In this document: one piece after another, positions 1 to 5,875 of the stretch
Layout of the letters: every line of letters begins with the position of its first letter
How positions within the stretch are numbered: the first letter of the stretch is position 1
The notes under the pieces: generated by a model
Told to the model about the DNA's origin: nothing
Database searches by the model: none
The model's input: the letters and a program-made list of their open reading frames with translations, nothing else
Position numbers and translations under genes: made by a program
NCBI GenBank assembly: GCA_024763405.1
Contig: JANTFQ010000157.1
Span: 1-5,875 of the forward strand
Length of the DNA stretch: 5,875 nt
DNA from: Calditrichaceae bacterium
GTDB lineage: Bacteria; Calditrichota; Calditrichia; Calditrichales; Calditrichaceae
Direction: 5' to 3'

Positions 1-896
1 TTTATAAAAACCAAACCCGCGGATTTATTTTTCTCGGAGATAAATTAGATCACTCGCCTTTCAGTAAAACCAATCTTAGTTTTCTGTCCACCCTCGCTAA
101 TATGGTGATTATTTCTTTAGAAAATTCCAGTCTGATTCGGGAGATGATTGAGAAGAAGCGTCTGGAGGAAGAACTCAACCTGGCCAAAACAATCCAGCGT
201 CAGTTGTTACCAAAAACGATGCCTTCCATCCCCACCTTCGATATTCACGGATTAAATATTCCCAGCCGCCAGGTCGGCGGAGATTATTTCGATATTATTC
301 GTCTGCGGGAAGATGAATATCTGTTTACCATCGCGGATGTATCGGGCAAGGGTATGCCGGCGGCGCTGCTGATGTCGAACCTGCAGGCCGGTTTGCATTC
401 TCTGGCCGGCGAGCAGTATACGTTAAACCAAACGACGGCCAAATTGAATAATCTGATCCACCGCAATACAACCATCGAAAAATACATCACCTTTTTTGTT
501 TTAATCCTCAATATTCGCAGCGGCGCTTATTCATTTGTGAATGCCGGCCATAATCCGCCTTATCTGTTTAGAGAAAAGGATACGGTTCTGCCCCTGGAAG
601 AGGGCGGAATTATTCTGGGAATGATGCCGGATGTTCCCTACGAAACCGGAAGCGGTGAAATTAAACCCGGTGAATGCATCGTGATGTTTACCGACGGCGT
701 TACCGAGGCAGCCAATGCGAAAGAAGAAGAATTTGCAGAAGAAGGCGTCATTCAATTCTTTGAAAAGCATTTTCGCCAACACAATAGTGAACAGTTAAAT
801 ACACTTCTTTTAGAAGAACTGAACCATTTTTCAAATGGTGATCCCGCCCGTGCGGATGACATTACCATTCTGACCATAAAAGCACTCCCCCGATAA
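1..896 (+). CDS. GAF-SpoIIE/RsbU-type PP2C serine/threonine phosphatase, 5' partial
   Basis: This is the C-terminal 297 residues of a regulatory phosphatase. The frame is open from position 3 and continues off the left edge, so the ATG at 102 is internal. Codons upstream of that ATG encode the end of a GAF sensory domain (GFIFLGDKLD, then FLSTLAN and ISLEN). Counting from the codon at 3-5, a coiled-coil linker with LAKTIQRQLLP (about residues 60-70) leads into the PP2C domain. Its metal-binding acidic motifs are intact: GGDYFD (D94), ADVSGKG (D112), FTDGVTE (D231) and DDIT (D285/D286), plus the NAGHNPPY signature. Members of this family usually dephosphorylate phosphoserine on STAS anti-anti-sigma proteins in partner-switching pathways; that target is inferred, as no STAS gene is visible. 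No membrane segment is seen in the visible part. The PP2C core is a clear paralogue of the next gene's. It ends at TAA 894-896. The family is near certain, the substrate unknown. Confidence 0.93.
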   Translation, partial: YKNQTRGFIFLGDKLDHSPFSKTNLSFLSTLANMVIISLENSSLIREMIEKKRLEEELNLAKTIQRQLLPKTMPSIPTFDIHGLNIPSRQVGGDYFDIIRLREDEYLFTIADVSGKGMPAALLMSNLQAGLHSLAGEQYTLNQTTAKLNNLIHRNTTIEKYITFFVLILNIRSGAYSFVNAGHNPPYLFREKDTVLPLEEGGIILGMMPDVPYETGSGEIKPGECIVMFTDGVTEAANAKEEEFAEEGVIQFFEKHFRQHNSEQLNTLLLEELNHFSNGDPARADDITILTIKALPR

Positions 897-918
897 TAGA
901 TATTTAATCGCTGTTAAA

Positions 919-960
919 AAAATAATGTTTCTGTCTTTAGTTCAACCTAAACATTGTTTT
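919..960 (+). terminator. AT-rich hairpin, possible terminator of the first phosphatase gene
   Basis: The arms 919-930 and 949-960 pair over 12 positions with one T-G wobble (923/956), leaving an 18-base loop. The left arm starts in an A-run and the right arm ends in TTGTTTT, the pattern of an intrinsic terminator that could work in both directions. It lies 22 bases after the stop codon at 894-896. The stem has only one G-C pair and is therefore weak. A smaller competing stem (936-940 with 947-951) sits in the loop. The position supports termination; the stability does not strongly. Confidence 0.35.
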
Positions 961-983
961 CACTTGTTTATGGGATTCGAACA

Positions 984-1063
984 CACCCCCTAATAAAAAT
1001 AATTGCACTGCTAATAGACATTTGTCCCCCTCTCTTTGAAAAGAGAGGGGGAATCAGGGGGTG
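984..1063. repeat. Nested palindromic element, probable dispersed intergenic repeat
   Basis: Two inverted repeats are nested here. The outer arms are CACCCCCTAAT at 984-994 and ATCAGGGGGTG at 1053-1063, complementary at 10 of 11 positions. Near the right arm lies a strong G+C-rich hairpin (1025-1052). The C-runs and G-runs can also pair in other ways: CCCCCT at 1026-1031 matches AGGGGG at 1056-1061. The element is non-coding and sits wholly between genes. Palindromes of this general look, ending in AGGGGGTGAG, are in my recollection multi-copy intergenic repeats in some bacterial genomes; that is memory and not a search. Only one copy is present in this window, so calling it a repeat family is inference. 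Confidence 0.5.
1025..1052. repeat. Strong 12-13 bp hairpin inside the nested element
   Basis: The arm TCCCCCTCTCTT (1025-1036) is perfectly complementary to AAGAGAGGGGGA (1041-1052), leaving a TGAA loop; T1037-A1040 could add one more pair. No run of T follows the stem on either strand, so it is not a standard Rho-independent terminator. As RNA it would be very stable and could stall transcription or protect the 3' end of upstream mRNA from exonucleases. The structure is seen directly; the role is inferred. Confidence 0.75.
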
Positions 1064-1180
1064 AGTCGTCTTTAAAACATTTACTCTTTCAACATATTGT
1101 ATCTGTTAAAATCAAACAAACAATTACTGAGCAAAGGACATAATCAGAAAAATTTATACCCGGTTTAGCCGCAAGCTAAT

Positions 1181-1209
1181 TTGAAACTTGTTTGCTTTTT
1201 ATTTAGATT
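1181..1209 (+). promoter_or_regulatory. Candidate sigma-70-like promoter for the membrane phosphatase operon
   Basis: TTGAAA (1181-1186) matches the -35 consensus at five of six bases. It is followed after 17 bases by TAGATT (1204-1209), which matches the -10 consensus at four of six. A transcript would start near 1215-1217 and have a leader of about 15 bases carrying the ribosome binding site. The spacing is ideal, but the region is AT-rich, chance matches are easy, and the organism's promoter consensus is unknown. Confidence 0.3.
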
Positions 1210-1219
1210 TCGCAGAAAC

Positions 1220-1224
1220 AAGGA
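1220..1224 (+). promoter_or_regulatory. Ribosome binding site fixing the TTG start at 1231
   Basis: AAGGA lies six bases before the TTG at 1231, an ideal Shine-Dalgarno distance. An in-frame TAG at 1204-1206 blocks extension much further upstream. The first in-frame ATG (1366) would remove the predicted membrane helices. This supports TTG as the real start. Confidence 0.7.
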
Positions 1225-1230
1225 ACTGCT

Positions 1231-3141
1231 TTGTCTGCCTATAAATTTTTAATTTCCACCGTCCTTTTTATTCTCAGCATTGCGCTGTTTTGTCTGTTGA
1301 ATACCGTTCTCGGATTCTTCGCCGCACTGCACGTTGTTTATTCATTTGCCGCTACCCTGCTCATTTATATGCTGCTGGACCAGCCAGCCAGAACATTACT
1401 AAAAAAATTCATTGGAAAAACCTATTTCATCGGAATCAGCAAAGCACAGGAAACCCTGACCCTTTTGAATTCCGAATTGAACCGAGCCCTGCGCTATCAA
1501 AAAGTGACCCGCATTCTGTTTAAATCCTTCCAGACGCTGTTTCCAAACGTGCCGTATGCTTTTTATATTCTCGAGGACGGCCGCTTCAGCCTGCAAAGTC
1601 AGCAGCTCATCAAAGATAAGGAAATTCTGCTCCGTGATATTAAGGTGGATGAAATTTCCGATATTCCCGAAGATAAAATGCATATTGGTATTAAAAAATT
1701 AAATCTGCCAAGAGCATTTACAAAAAGGCTTGCTGCAGCAGGACTTACTGCATTGATGCCGTTCCAGGGAAGGGTTCAGTTATTTGCCTTTCTGCTGATC
1801 CATCCCGAAGCCATTCCCTTTTGGAAAGAAAAAGAAGCTGTCAAACGGCTGCATACCATTCAAAACAAAGCCGGTGTTATTCTCGAAAATACGGCCCTTT
1901 TTGCGGATCTCGAACAAAAGAACAAAGAGACCAAGCATCTCATTGAAATCAGCAATCAGATACTCTCTTCTTTTGAAATTACAAAGACCCTGGATTTCAT
2001 ATTAAAGGCGCTCAGTTCCGTTGCAGCCTATGATGCAGCCGTAATTTATCTGTTGGATAAAAGCGGAAAAAGGCTGCTGAAGGCCAGCAGTACAGGCTAT
2101 GATCCCGAGGTGATGGAAAATTTACGTTTAAAAATTGGACAGGGTTCCTGCGGATGGGTAGCGGAAACAAAGCAGACTGCCGTAATTGATGATGTTACCC
2201 AAACCGAGCACTATTATATGCTGCGTAAAGAGACCCGTTCCCAGGTTTCAATCCCTCTGATTCACGCCGAAGCAGTCGTTGGAATTTTATGTCTCGAAAG
2301 CAGCCGCCCCGCATTTTTTAATGCCCCTGCCGTAGATAAGCTGCAATTATTTGCCCGCCTGGCAGCCATCGCTATCTTTAATGCGGGACAGATAAAATCC
2401 CTGATTGATAAGCGCGCACTGGAAAACGATTTGATTAGTGCCGGAATTGTACAAAAAAGACTGCTGGTGCAGCGCTTTCCCAGTGTGGATAAATTAAAAG
2501 TGAATGCCGTCAATATCCCCAGTAAATTTATGAGCGGGGATTTATACGATATTATCCGCTATAACCAGAAAACCATTGGTGTGGCCATCGGCGATGTGTC
2601 CGGAAAAGGAGCGCCCGCATCATTGATGATGTCCCTGATTCTCGCCGGTCTGCGCACCCAAAAGAAAAGCTTTCTAAATACCTGCGATCTGGTTTACCGC
2701 TTAAACAATCTTGTTGCCGAAACCACCATTGAAGGAAAATACGCCACCTTTTTTTACGGCGTTTTCTCGCTGGAGCAAAATAAACTTATTTATACCAATG
2801 CCGGACACAATCCTCCATTTTTAATTAAAGCTGACGACACAATCGTTCGATTAGAAAAAGGAGGCATCGTATTGGGCTTCCTCCCGGATTGGGAATATCT
2901 TCAGGATGAAGTTGACTGGAACCCCGAAGATATTTTTATTGCCTATACCGATGGTGTAACCGAAGTGATGAATACCGCCGGAGAAGAATTTGGAGAAGAC
3001 CGGCTGACAGCGCTTGTTATGCAAAATCGCAGCCTTAATGTATTTGACTTAAAAAAAACCATATTTTCAGCAGTAGAGGAATTTTCAGGCAAGGACGCAC
3101 CGGACGACGATATGACCCTGGTCATTTGTAAAAACGAATAA
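1231..3141 (+). CDS. Membrane-anchored GAF-PP2C (SpoIIE/RsbU-type) serine/threonine phosphatase
   Basis: The 636-residue protein begins at TTG. Residues 5-49 are almost entirely hydrophobic and likely form two membrane helices, followed by basic residues (R54, K58, K59), which places the rest in the cytoplasm. Residues about 75-228 resemble a degenerate GAF domain: mixed alpha/beta pattern and a closing helix with ILEN before LFADLEQK. A clear GAF domain follows at about 231-390 (GQGSCGWVAETKQ at 303-315, SIPL at 340-343, GILCLES at 351-357). The C-terminal PP2C domain (about 400-636) keeps the metal-site aspartates in SGDLYD (D437), GDVSGKG (D455), YTDGVTE (D574) and DDDMT (625-629), plus NAGHNPPF (523-530). 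The usual GGD is SGD here. The family normally dephosphorylates STAS-domain anti-anti-sigma factors; the actual target is not in the window. It is 14 bp upstream of the GGDEF regulator, so the two are probably cotranscribed. The ligands of the GAF regions cannot be read from sequence. Confidence 0.93.
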   Translation: MSAYKFLISTVLFILSIALFCLLNTVLGFFAALHVVYSFAATLLIYMLLDQPARTLLKKFIGKTYFIGISKAQETLTLLNSELNRALRYQKVTRILFKSFQTLFPNVPYAFYILEDGRFSLQSQQLIKDKEILLRDIKVDEISDIPEDKMHIGIKKLNLPRAFTKRLAAAGLTALMPFQGRVQLFAFLLIHPEAIPFWKEKEAVKRLHTIQNKAGVILENTALFADLEQKNKETKHLIEISNQILSSFEITKTLDFILKALSSVAAYDAAVIYLLDKSGKRLLKASSTGYDPEVMENLRLKIGQGSCGWVAETKQTAVIDDVTQTEHYYMLRKETRSQVSIPLIHAEAVVGILCLESSRPAFFNAPAVDKLQLFARLAAIAIFNAGQIKSLIDKRALENDLISAGIVQKRLLVQRFPSVDKLKVNAVNIPSKFMSGDLYDIIRYNQKTIGVAIGDVSGKGAPASLMMSLILAGLRTQKKSFLNTCDLVYRLNNLVAETTIEGKYATFFYGVFSLEQNKLIYTNAGHNPPFLIKADDTIVRLEKGGIVLGFLPDWEYLQDEVDWNPEDIFIAYTDGVTEVMNTAGEEFGEDRLTALVMQNRSLNVFDLKKTIFSAVEEFSGKDAPDDDMTLVICKNE

Positions 3142-3155
3142 CGCTCAGGCGTGCC

Positions 3156-4790
3156 ATGCAAGAAGACAAAATAATTCTTTACATCGAGGATGATCCCGAA
3201 GCCCGTTTTTTAATGGCGGATATCATTCGTTATAAGGGTTACATTTATCTCGAAGCATCCCGTGGTCTGGAAGGCATCAAACTGGCGGAAAAGCATAAAC
3301 CGGATTTAATTCTCATCGATCTGATGCTGCCGGATATGCAGGGTTACGAAGTGACCACCCACTTAAAAACACTTCCCCAACTGAGCCGTACACCAATCAT
3401 TGCCATCACCGCCGCTACCCAAAAAAATGTAAAAGAGATTGTACTGGCCGCCGGCTGTGACGGCTTTATTCCCAAACCCATCAATATAAGTGAATTTATT
3501 TATAAAATCGAAGAGTTTCTTTCGGGACATAAGGATCATATGGAACCGGAAGAAGAACGGCTCTATCTCCAAAAATATAATATTCAACTGGTCAGTCGAT
3601 TGAAAAAGAAGATCCTCGAACTGGAAACGTTGAATAAAAATTTAAGCGTACTAAATTCCGAGCTTTTCACTTCCAAAGAAGAACTATCGCATTATAACGA
3701 CCGTTTGTTTTATCTTAATAACCTGGCCAATTACCTGCGTGCGCTAAATGATCCGCAGGCCGTAATTCATATTCTGCCACAAAAGATAATCGAAGGCTTT
3801 CAGATGGAGCGTTGCGTGTTATTTAAAATCGTTCCCGAACATGAAACCCTTGTAGCGGAAGCGGCCGCCGGGATTGCGCTCTCTTTTTTTGAACAAAATA
3901 AAATCCGTCTTTCGGAACAATTTTTTCATGAATTGGCGGAAGAAGGCAATATCCTCTGGATAAAAGATCCGGCTGAAATTGTGGACGAATCGCTACAGGT
4001 TTTTTCGGAAAAAATGAAAGCGCCGAGTTTTTTGATCGGAAATATTTCCAATCTGGGAATCTATAAAGATTCGACAAGCATTTTAAAAGATTCCGGAGTA
4101 GATTTATTAGCAGACTTTGATCCGTCTTTTTCCCAGCAGTATCTTGTTTTTATGGATAAGGGCAAAAAAGGCGGTGCCCTGCATACCTATGAAGTGCGTA
4201 TTATAAAATCATTTTTACATTCGGCGGCAATTATTCATGAAAACATGCTGCTCAATGCGCAACTGGTGAATCTCTATAAAATTAAGGCCGAGCAGGCCAT
4301 CCGTGATGAAATGACCCAAATGTACAACTACCGTTATTTTATCCAGGAACTGCATCGGGAAACAAACCGCAGCAAACGCTTTAATACCTGTTATTCATTA
4401 ATGATGGTGGATATTGATCATTTTAAAAAATACAACGATACTAACGGCCATCCCGAAGGTGATAAAGCGTTGAAACTGCTCAGTAATCTGATGGATCAAA
4501 ATACACGGACAACGGATACCGTATGCCGATACGGCGGAGAAGAATTTACCATAATTTTACCTGGATTGAAAAAATCTGAAGCGATCATGATTGCGGAAAA
4601 ATTGCGCAGCTTAATTGAAGATCACCATTTTTCCGGAGAAGGCGCCGAACCGTGCTGCAAATTAACCATCAGCATCGGCGTTGCTTCTTATCCCGAAGAC
4701 AGCACCCGGCCGGAAGTATTGCTAAAACTGGCCGATACCGCTATGTACAAAGCCAAAGCACAGGGACGTAATCGGGTCGTTGCCAGTTAA
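3156..4790 (+). CDS. Response regulator diguanylate cyclase (REC-coiled coil-GAF-like-GGDEF)
   Basis: The 544-residue protein is predicted to make cyclic-di-GMP from two GTP under control of phosphorylation. The REC domain (about 4-124) has the acidic cluster E11/D12/D13, phospho-acceptor D55 in LIDLMLPD, T85 and K107 in IPKP, all intact. A coiled coil (about 131-180) follows, then a GAF-like region (about 182-365) that lacks clear ligand-binding motifs. The GGDEF domain (about 375-541) has metal-binding D419 in VDIDHFK and the active-site GGEEF variant (460-464, in RYGGEEF), which is catalytically competent in this family. RTTD at 451-454 lies five residues before it and matches the RxxD inhibitory site, so product feedback inhibition is expected. 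There is no EAL or HD-GYP domain and no membrane segment, so it is a soluble synthase. The ATG is 14 bases after the phosphatase stop, with a weak AGG (3147-3149) as ribosome binding site, suggesting cotranscription. The histidine kinase that phosphorylates it is not in view. Confidence 0.94.
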   Translation: MQEDKIILYIEDDPEARFLMADIIRYKGYIYLEASRGLEGIKLAEKHKPDLILIDLMLPDMQGYEVTTHLKTLPQLSRTPIIAITAATQKNVKEIVLAAGCDGFIPKPINISEFIYKIEEFLSGHKDHMEPEEERLYLQKYNIQLVSRLKKKILELETLNKNLSVLNSELFTSKEELSHYNDRLFYLNNLANYLRALNDPQAVIHILPQKIIEGFQMERCVLFKIVPEHETLVAEAAAGIALSFFEQNKIRLSEQFFHELAEEGNILWIKDPAEIVDESLQVFSEKMKAPSFLIGNISNLGIYKDSTSILKDSGVDLLADFDPSFSQQYLVFMDKGKKGGALHTYEVRIIKSFLHSAAIIHENMLLNAQLVNLYKIKAEQAIRDEMTQMYNYRYFIQELHRETNRSKRFNTCYSLMMVDIDHFKKYNDTNGHPEGDKALKLLSNLMDQNTRTTDTVCRYGGEEFTIILPGLKKSEAIMIAEKLRSLIEDHHFSGEGAEPCCKLTISIGVASYPEDSTRPEVLLKLADTAMYKAKAQGRNRVVAS

Positions 4791-4956
4791 ACGTGTTTTC
4801 CTTCATAAAAATTATGCCCGAATTCCAGCGTTTTTAGTCTCCCAAAACACTCCCTACCTATCTCTATGCCATTTTAATTGTAAGGAACCGGCGCCGGCGG
4901 CGTCTAAACTTTTAAATATGAATTCGATTTAAAGCAACTGCAGGAAAGGAAGATGC
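4791..4956. other. Intergenic gap with a GC-rich palindrome, no clear promoter or terminator
   Basis: This 166-bp gap separates the signalling genes from the respiratory pair. It holds a perfect 10-base palindrome, CCGGCGCCGG (4888-4897), continuing as a GC-rich patch to about 4903 within AT-rich surroundings. GTGTTTT (4793-4799) and AAAACAC (4844-4850) are complementary but 44 bases apart, too far for a convincing terminator. No -35/-10 pair with proper spacing stands out. TTGTAA at 4878-4883 has no good partner. No ORF of useful length is seen. Confidence 0.5.
4946..4952 (+). promoter_or_regulatory. Ribosome binding site fixing the TTG start at 4957
   Basis: AAAGGAAG-type purine-rich sequence ends just before the start region, with GGA (4948-4950) six bases upstream of TTG at 4957. 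An ATG at 4953 is only two bases after GGA and opens a three-codon frame (ATG CTT GAA TAA), so it is not the gene start. TTG gives a membrane protein with a short basic N-terminus (MNKR), as expected. Confidence 0.65.
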
Positions 4957-5391
4957 TTGAATAAGCGTTTTATAACCATTTTAAAAGGCGGATTGATTGC
5001 CACTTCTGCCATGACCATACTCATGCTAATCGCCCCGATGATGGGCATGCCGAAAATGCTAATCGGTAAAATGCTGGCCGGATTTATGCACCTGCCTGTT
5101 GGCATAGGCTGGTTCCTGCATTTTGTAATCGGAACTATTTTAGCGACAATGTTTGTTTTAGTCTGGAAAAAGCGTCTGCCGGGCCGTGCTGCAGCAAAAG
5201 GGATGCTCTTTTCACTCATTCCCTTCTCGGTGGCACAAACGGTGGTGATGCCACTGCTGGGCACCGGCTTTTTTTTCATTAACACACCTGCACCGGTATC
5301 GATGTTTATAAGCAGTTTAGTCGGACACCTCGTATACGGCGCCGTTCTCGGACTTGTGACCAGACAGTCAAAAGGATTGGAAATAAAATGA
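4957..5391 (+). CDS. Small four-helix integral membrane protein (DUF6789-like), linked to NDH-2
   Basis: The 144-residue hydrophobic protein has four likely membrane helices at about 8-30, 48-70, 81-101 and 115-135. The loop after the second helix is basic (KKRLPGR, 71-77), suggesting that it faces the cytoplasm. Glycines and methionines are frequent (MMGMPKM at 28-34), and H45, H55 and H124 lie in or near membrane segments. There is no catalytic or cofactor motif I can name. Size and pattern resemble small uncharacterised membrane families such as DUF6789; this is recognition by eye with moderate confidence. Its stop TGA (5389-5391) overlaps the ATG of the NADH dehydrogenase gene, so the two are translationally coupled. 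A role in membrane respiration or redox is inferred only from that link. The start is TTG with a good ribosome binding site. Confidence 0.8.
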   Translation: MNKRFITILKGGLIATSAMTILMLIAPMMGMPKMLIGKMLAGFMHLPVGIGWFLHFVIGTILATMFVLVWKKRLPGRAAAKGMLFSLIPFSVAQTVVMPLLGTGFFFINTPAPVSMFISSLVGHLVYGAVLGLVTRQSKGLEIK

Positions 5392-5875
5392 AATCAGAAA
5401 AAAAAGGACATGTGGTCATTATCGGCGGTGGATTTGGCGGACTACACACAGCTTTGGCTTTTCGAAACACATCCGTACAGGTAACCTTAATTGATAAACG
5501 CAATTTTCATTTATTTCAGCCGCTGTTGTACCAGGTTGCCACAGGTGGTTTATCACCTGCCGATATTGCTTCCCCTTTGCGTGTCGTGTTTAAAAAATAC
5601 CGCAACATACGGGTTGTACTTGGAACGGTTAACGCCATTGATCTTGAGAAGAAACAGGTTCAGCTTTTAGAACAAAGTTTTTCCTATGATAAATTAATTA
5701 TTGCCGCCGGAGCGAATACCCATTATTTCGATAAAAATCAATGGTCAGAAGTAGCCTCCGGACTCAAAACTATCGAAGATGCCACCACTATTCGCAGCAA
5801 AGTTCTGTCTGCATTTGAGAAAGCGGAACTGGAAAATGAACCCAATAAAAAAGCCGCCCTGCTGACTTTTACTGT
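5388..5875 (+). CDS. ndh: Type II NADH:quinone oxidoreductase (NDH-2), 3' partial
   Basis: The first 162 residues of a flavoprotein that oxidises NADH and reduces membrane quinone without pumping protons; the gene runs off the right edge. Full-length members are usually a little over 400 residues, so more than half is missing. Residues 8-19 form the first Rossmann strand and FAD-binding loop (HVVIIGGGFGGL, GxGxxG-type), with acidic D36 at the end of the second strand (VTLIDKRN) for the FAD ribose. FHLFQPLLYQVATGGLSP (40-57) is the characteristic NDH-2 segment near the flavin. LIIAAGANTHYF (103-114) is the conserved turn after the FAD domain's beta-meander. The sequence stops at LLTFT, where the family's second GGGPTG-type NADH-binding loop normally begins. 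The ATG overlaps the stop of the preceding gene in ATGA. GGA at 5374-5376 or 5379-5381 may serve as ribosome binding site. The quinone-binding and membrane-anchoring C-terminus cannot be checked. The symbol is used in the family sense. Confidence 0.93.
   Translation, partial: MKSEKKGHVVIIGGGFGGLHTALAFRNTSVQVTLIDKRNFHLFQPLLYQVATGGLSPADIASPLRVVFKKYRNIRVVLGTVNAIDLEKKQVQLLEQSFSYDKLIIAAGANTHYFDKNQWSEVASGLKTIEDATTIRSKVLSAFEKAELENEPNKKAALLTFT

Noticed and set aside
284..782. Minus-strand open frames of 75 and 83 codons (284-511 and 531-782)
   Set aside because: They lie opposite a strongly conserved PP2C gene, resemble no family and have composition dictated by the other strand.
971..986. GGGATTCGAAC, which resembles the T-arm of a tRNA (GTGTTCGAATCCCAT on the minus strand)
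   Set aside because: The flanking arms pair poorly (one mismatch and one wobble in five), and no anticodon arm, D-arm or acceptor stem can be found on either strand. Probably chance, at most a decayed remnant.
894..1023. Near-identical direct repeats TAATAGATATTT (894-905) and TAATAGACATTT (1012-1023)
   Set aside because: Twelve AT-rich bases with one mismatch are plausible by chance, and the first copy includes the stop codon of the phosphatase gene. No element boundary coincides with them.
1161..1179. Two overlapping small stems (CGG/CCG at 1161-1171 and TTAGC/GCTAA at 1165-1179) upstream of the membrane phosphatase, a possible riboswitch or operator
   Set aside because: The stems are only 3 and 5 bp and lie upstream of the likely transcription start. 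No riboswitch core is recognisable.
4953..4964. Three-codon frame ATG CTT GAA TAA overlapping the TTG start at 4957, a possible leader or attenuator
   Set aside because: The ATG is only two bases after the Shine-Dalgarno GGA, too close for efficient initiation, and so short a frame arises easily by chance.
4929..5285. Minus-strand open frame of 118 codons overlapping the small membrane protein
   Set aside because: The + strand frame has four regular membrane helices, a good ribosome binding site and coupling to NDH-2. The opposite frame has no recognisable domain and is best read as a shadow.
1..5875. A defence system, toxin-antitoxin pair, CRISPR array or biosynthetic cluster
   Set aside because: All five genes belong to signalling or respiratory families. 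No nuclease, toxin, spacer-repeat pattern, transposase or integrase is present.

Overview
The window carries five protein genes, all on the + strand, two of them cut by the window edges. I see no RNA gene, CRISPR array, insertion sequence or phage gene. Base composition is moderate (mid-forties percent GC by eye). Genes have recognisable Shine-Dalgarno sequences, and two of the four visible starts are TTG. Multi-domain GAF/PP2C/REC/GGDEF signalling proteins beside a type II NADH dehydrogenase suggest a free-living, respiring, probably Gram-negative bacterium. The FCB superphylum or Calditrichota would fit, but that is an impression and not a demonstration.

Layout. (1) 1-896: the 3' part of a GAF-SpoIIE/RsbU-type PP2C phosphatase gene whose frame is open to the left edge, so the ATG at 102 is internal. 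(2) 897-1230: a 334-bp gap with an AT-rich hairpin that may be a terminator, a nested palindromic element (about 984-1063) that looks like a dispersed intergenic repeat, and a candidate promoter and ribosome binding site for the next gene. (3) 1231-3141: a membrane-anchored PP2C phosphatase (two membrane helices, a weak GAF-like region, a clear GAF, PP2C). (4) 3156-4790: a response regulator with a GAF-like middle and a catalytically intact GGDEF domain, 14 bp after the previous gene and probably cotranscribed with it. (5) 4791-4956: a gap with no clear promoter but a GC-rich palindrome. (6) 4957-5391: a small four-helix membrane protein. (7) 5388-5875: the start of a type II NADH:quinone oxidoreductase gene, overlapping its neighbour by four bases (ATGA).

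How they fit together. The first three genes form a signal-output cluster. Two Ser/Thr phosphatases of the type that dephosphorylates STAS anti-anti-sigma proteins, one apparently soluble and one membrane-bound, lie next to a phosphorylation-controlled cyclic-di-GMP synthase. No STAS protein, anti-sigma kinase, sigma factor or sensor histidine kinase is in view, so their partners lie elsewhere. The last two genes form a separate respiratory pair. Everything here belongs to recognisable families and I found no convincing new system. The points most worth checking are the nested repeat, the degenerate sensory domain of the second phosphatase, and the membrane protein coupled to NDH-2.
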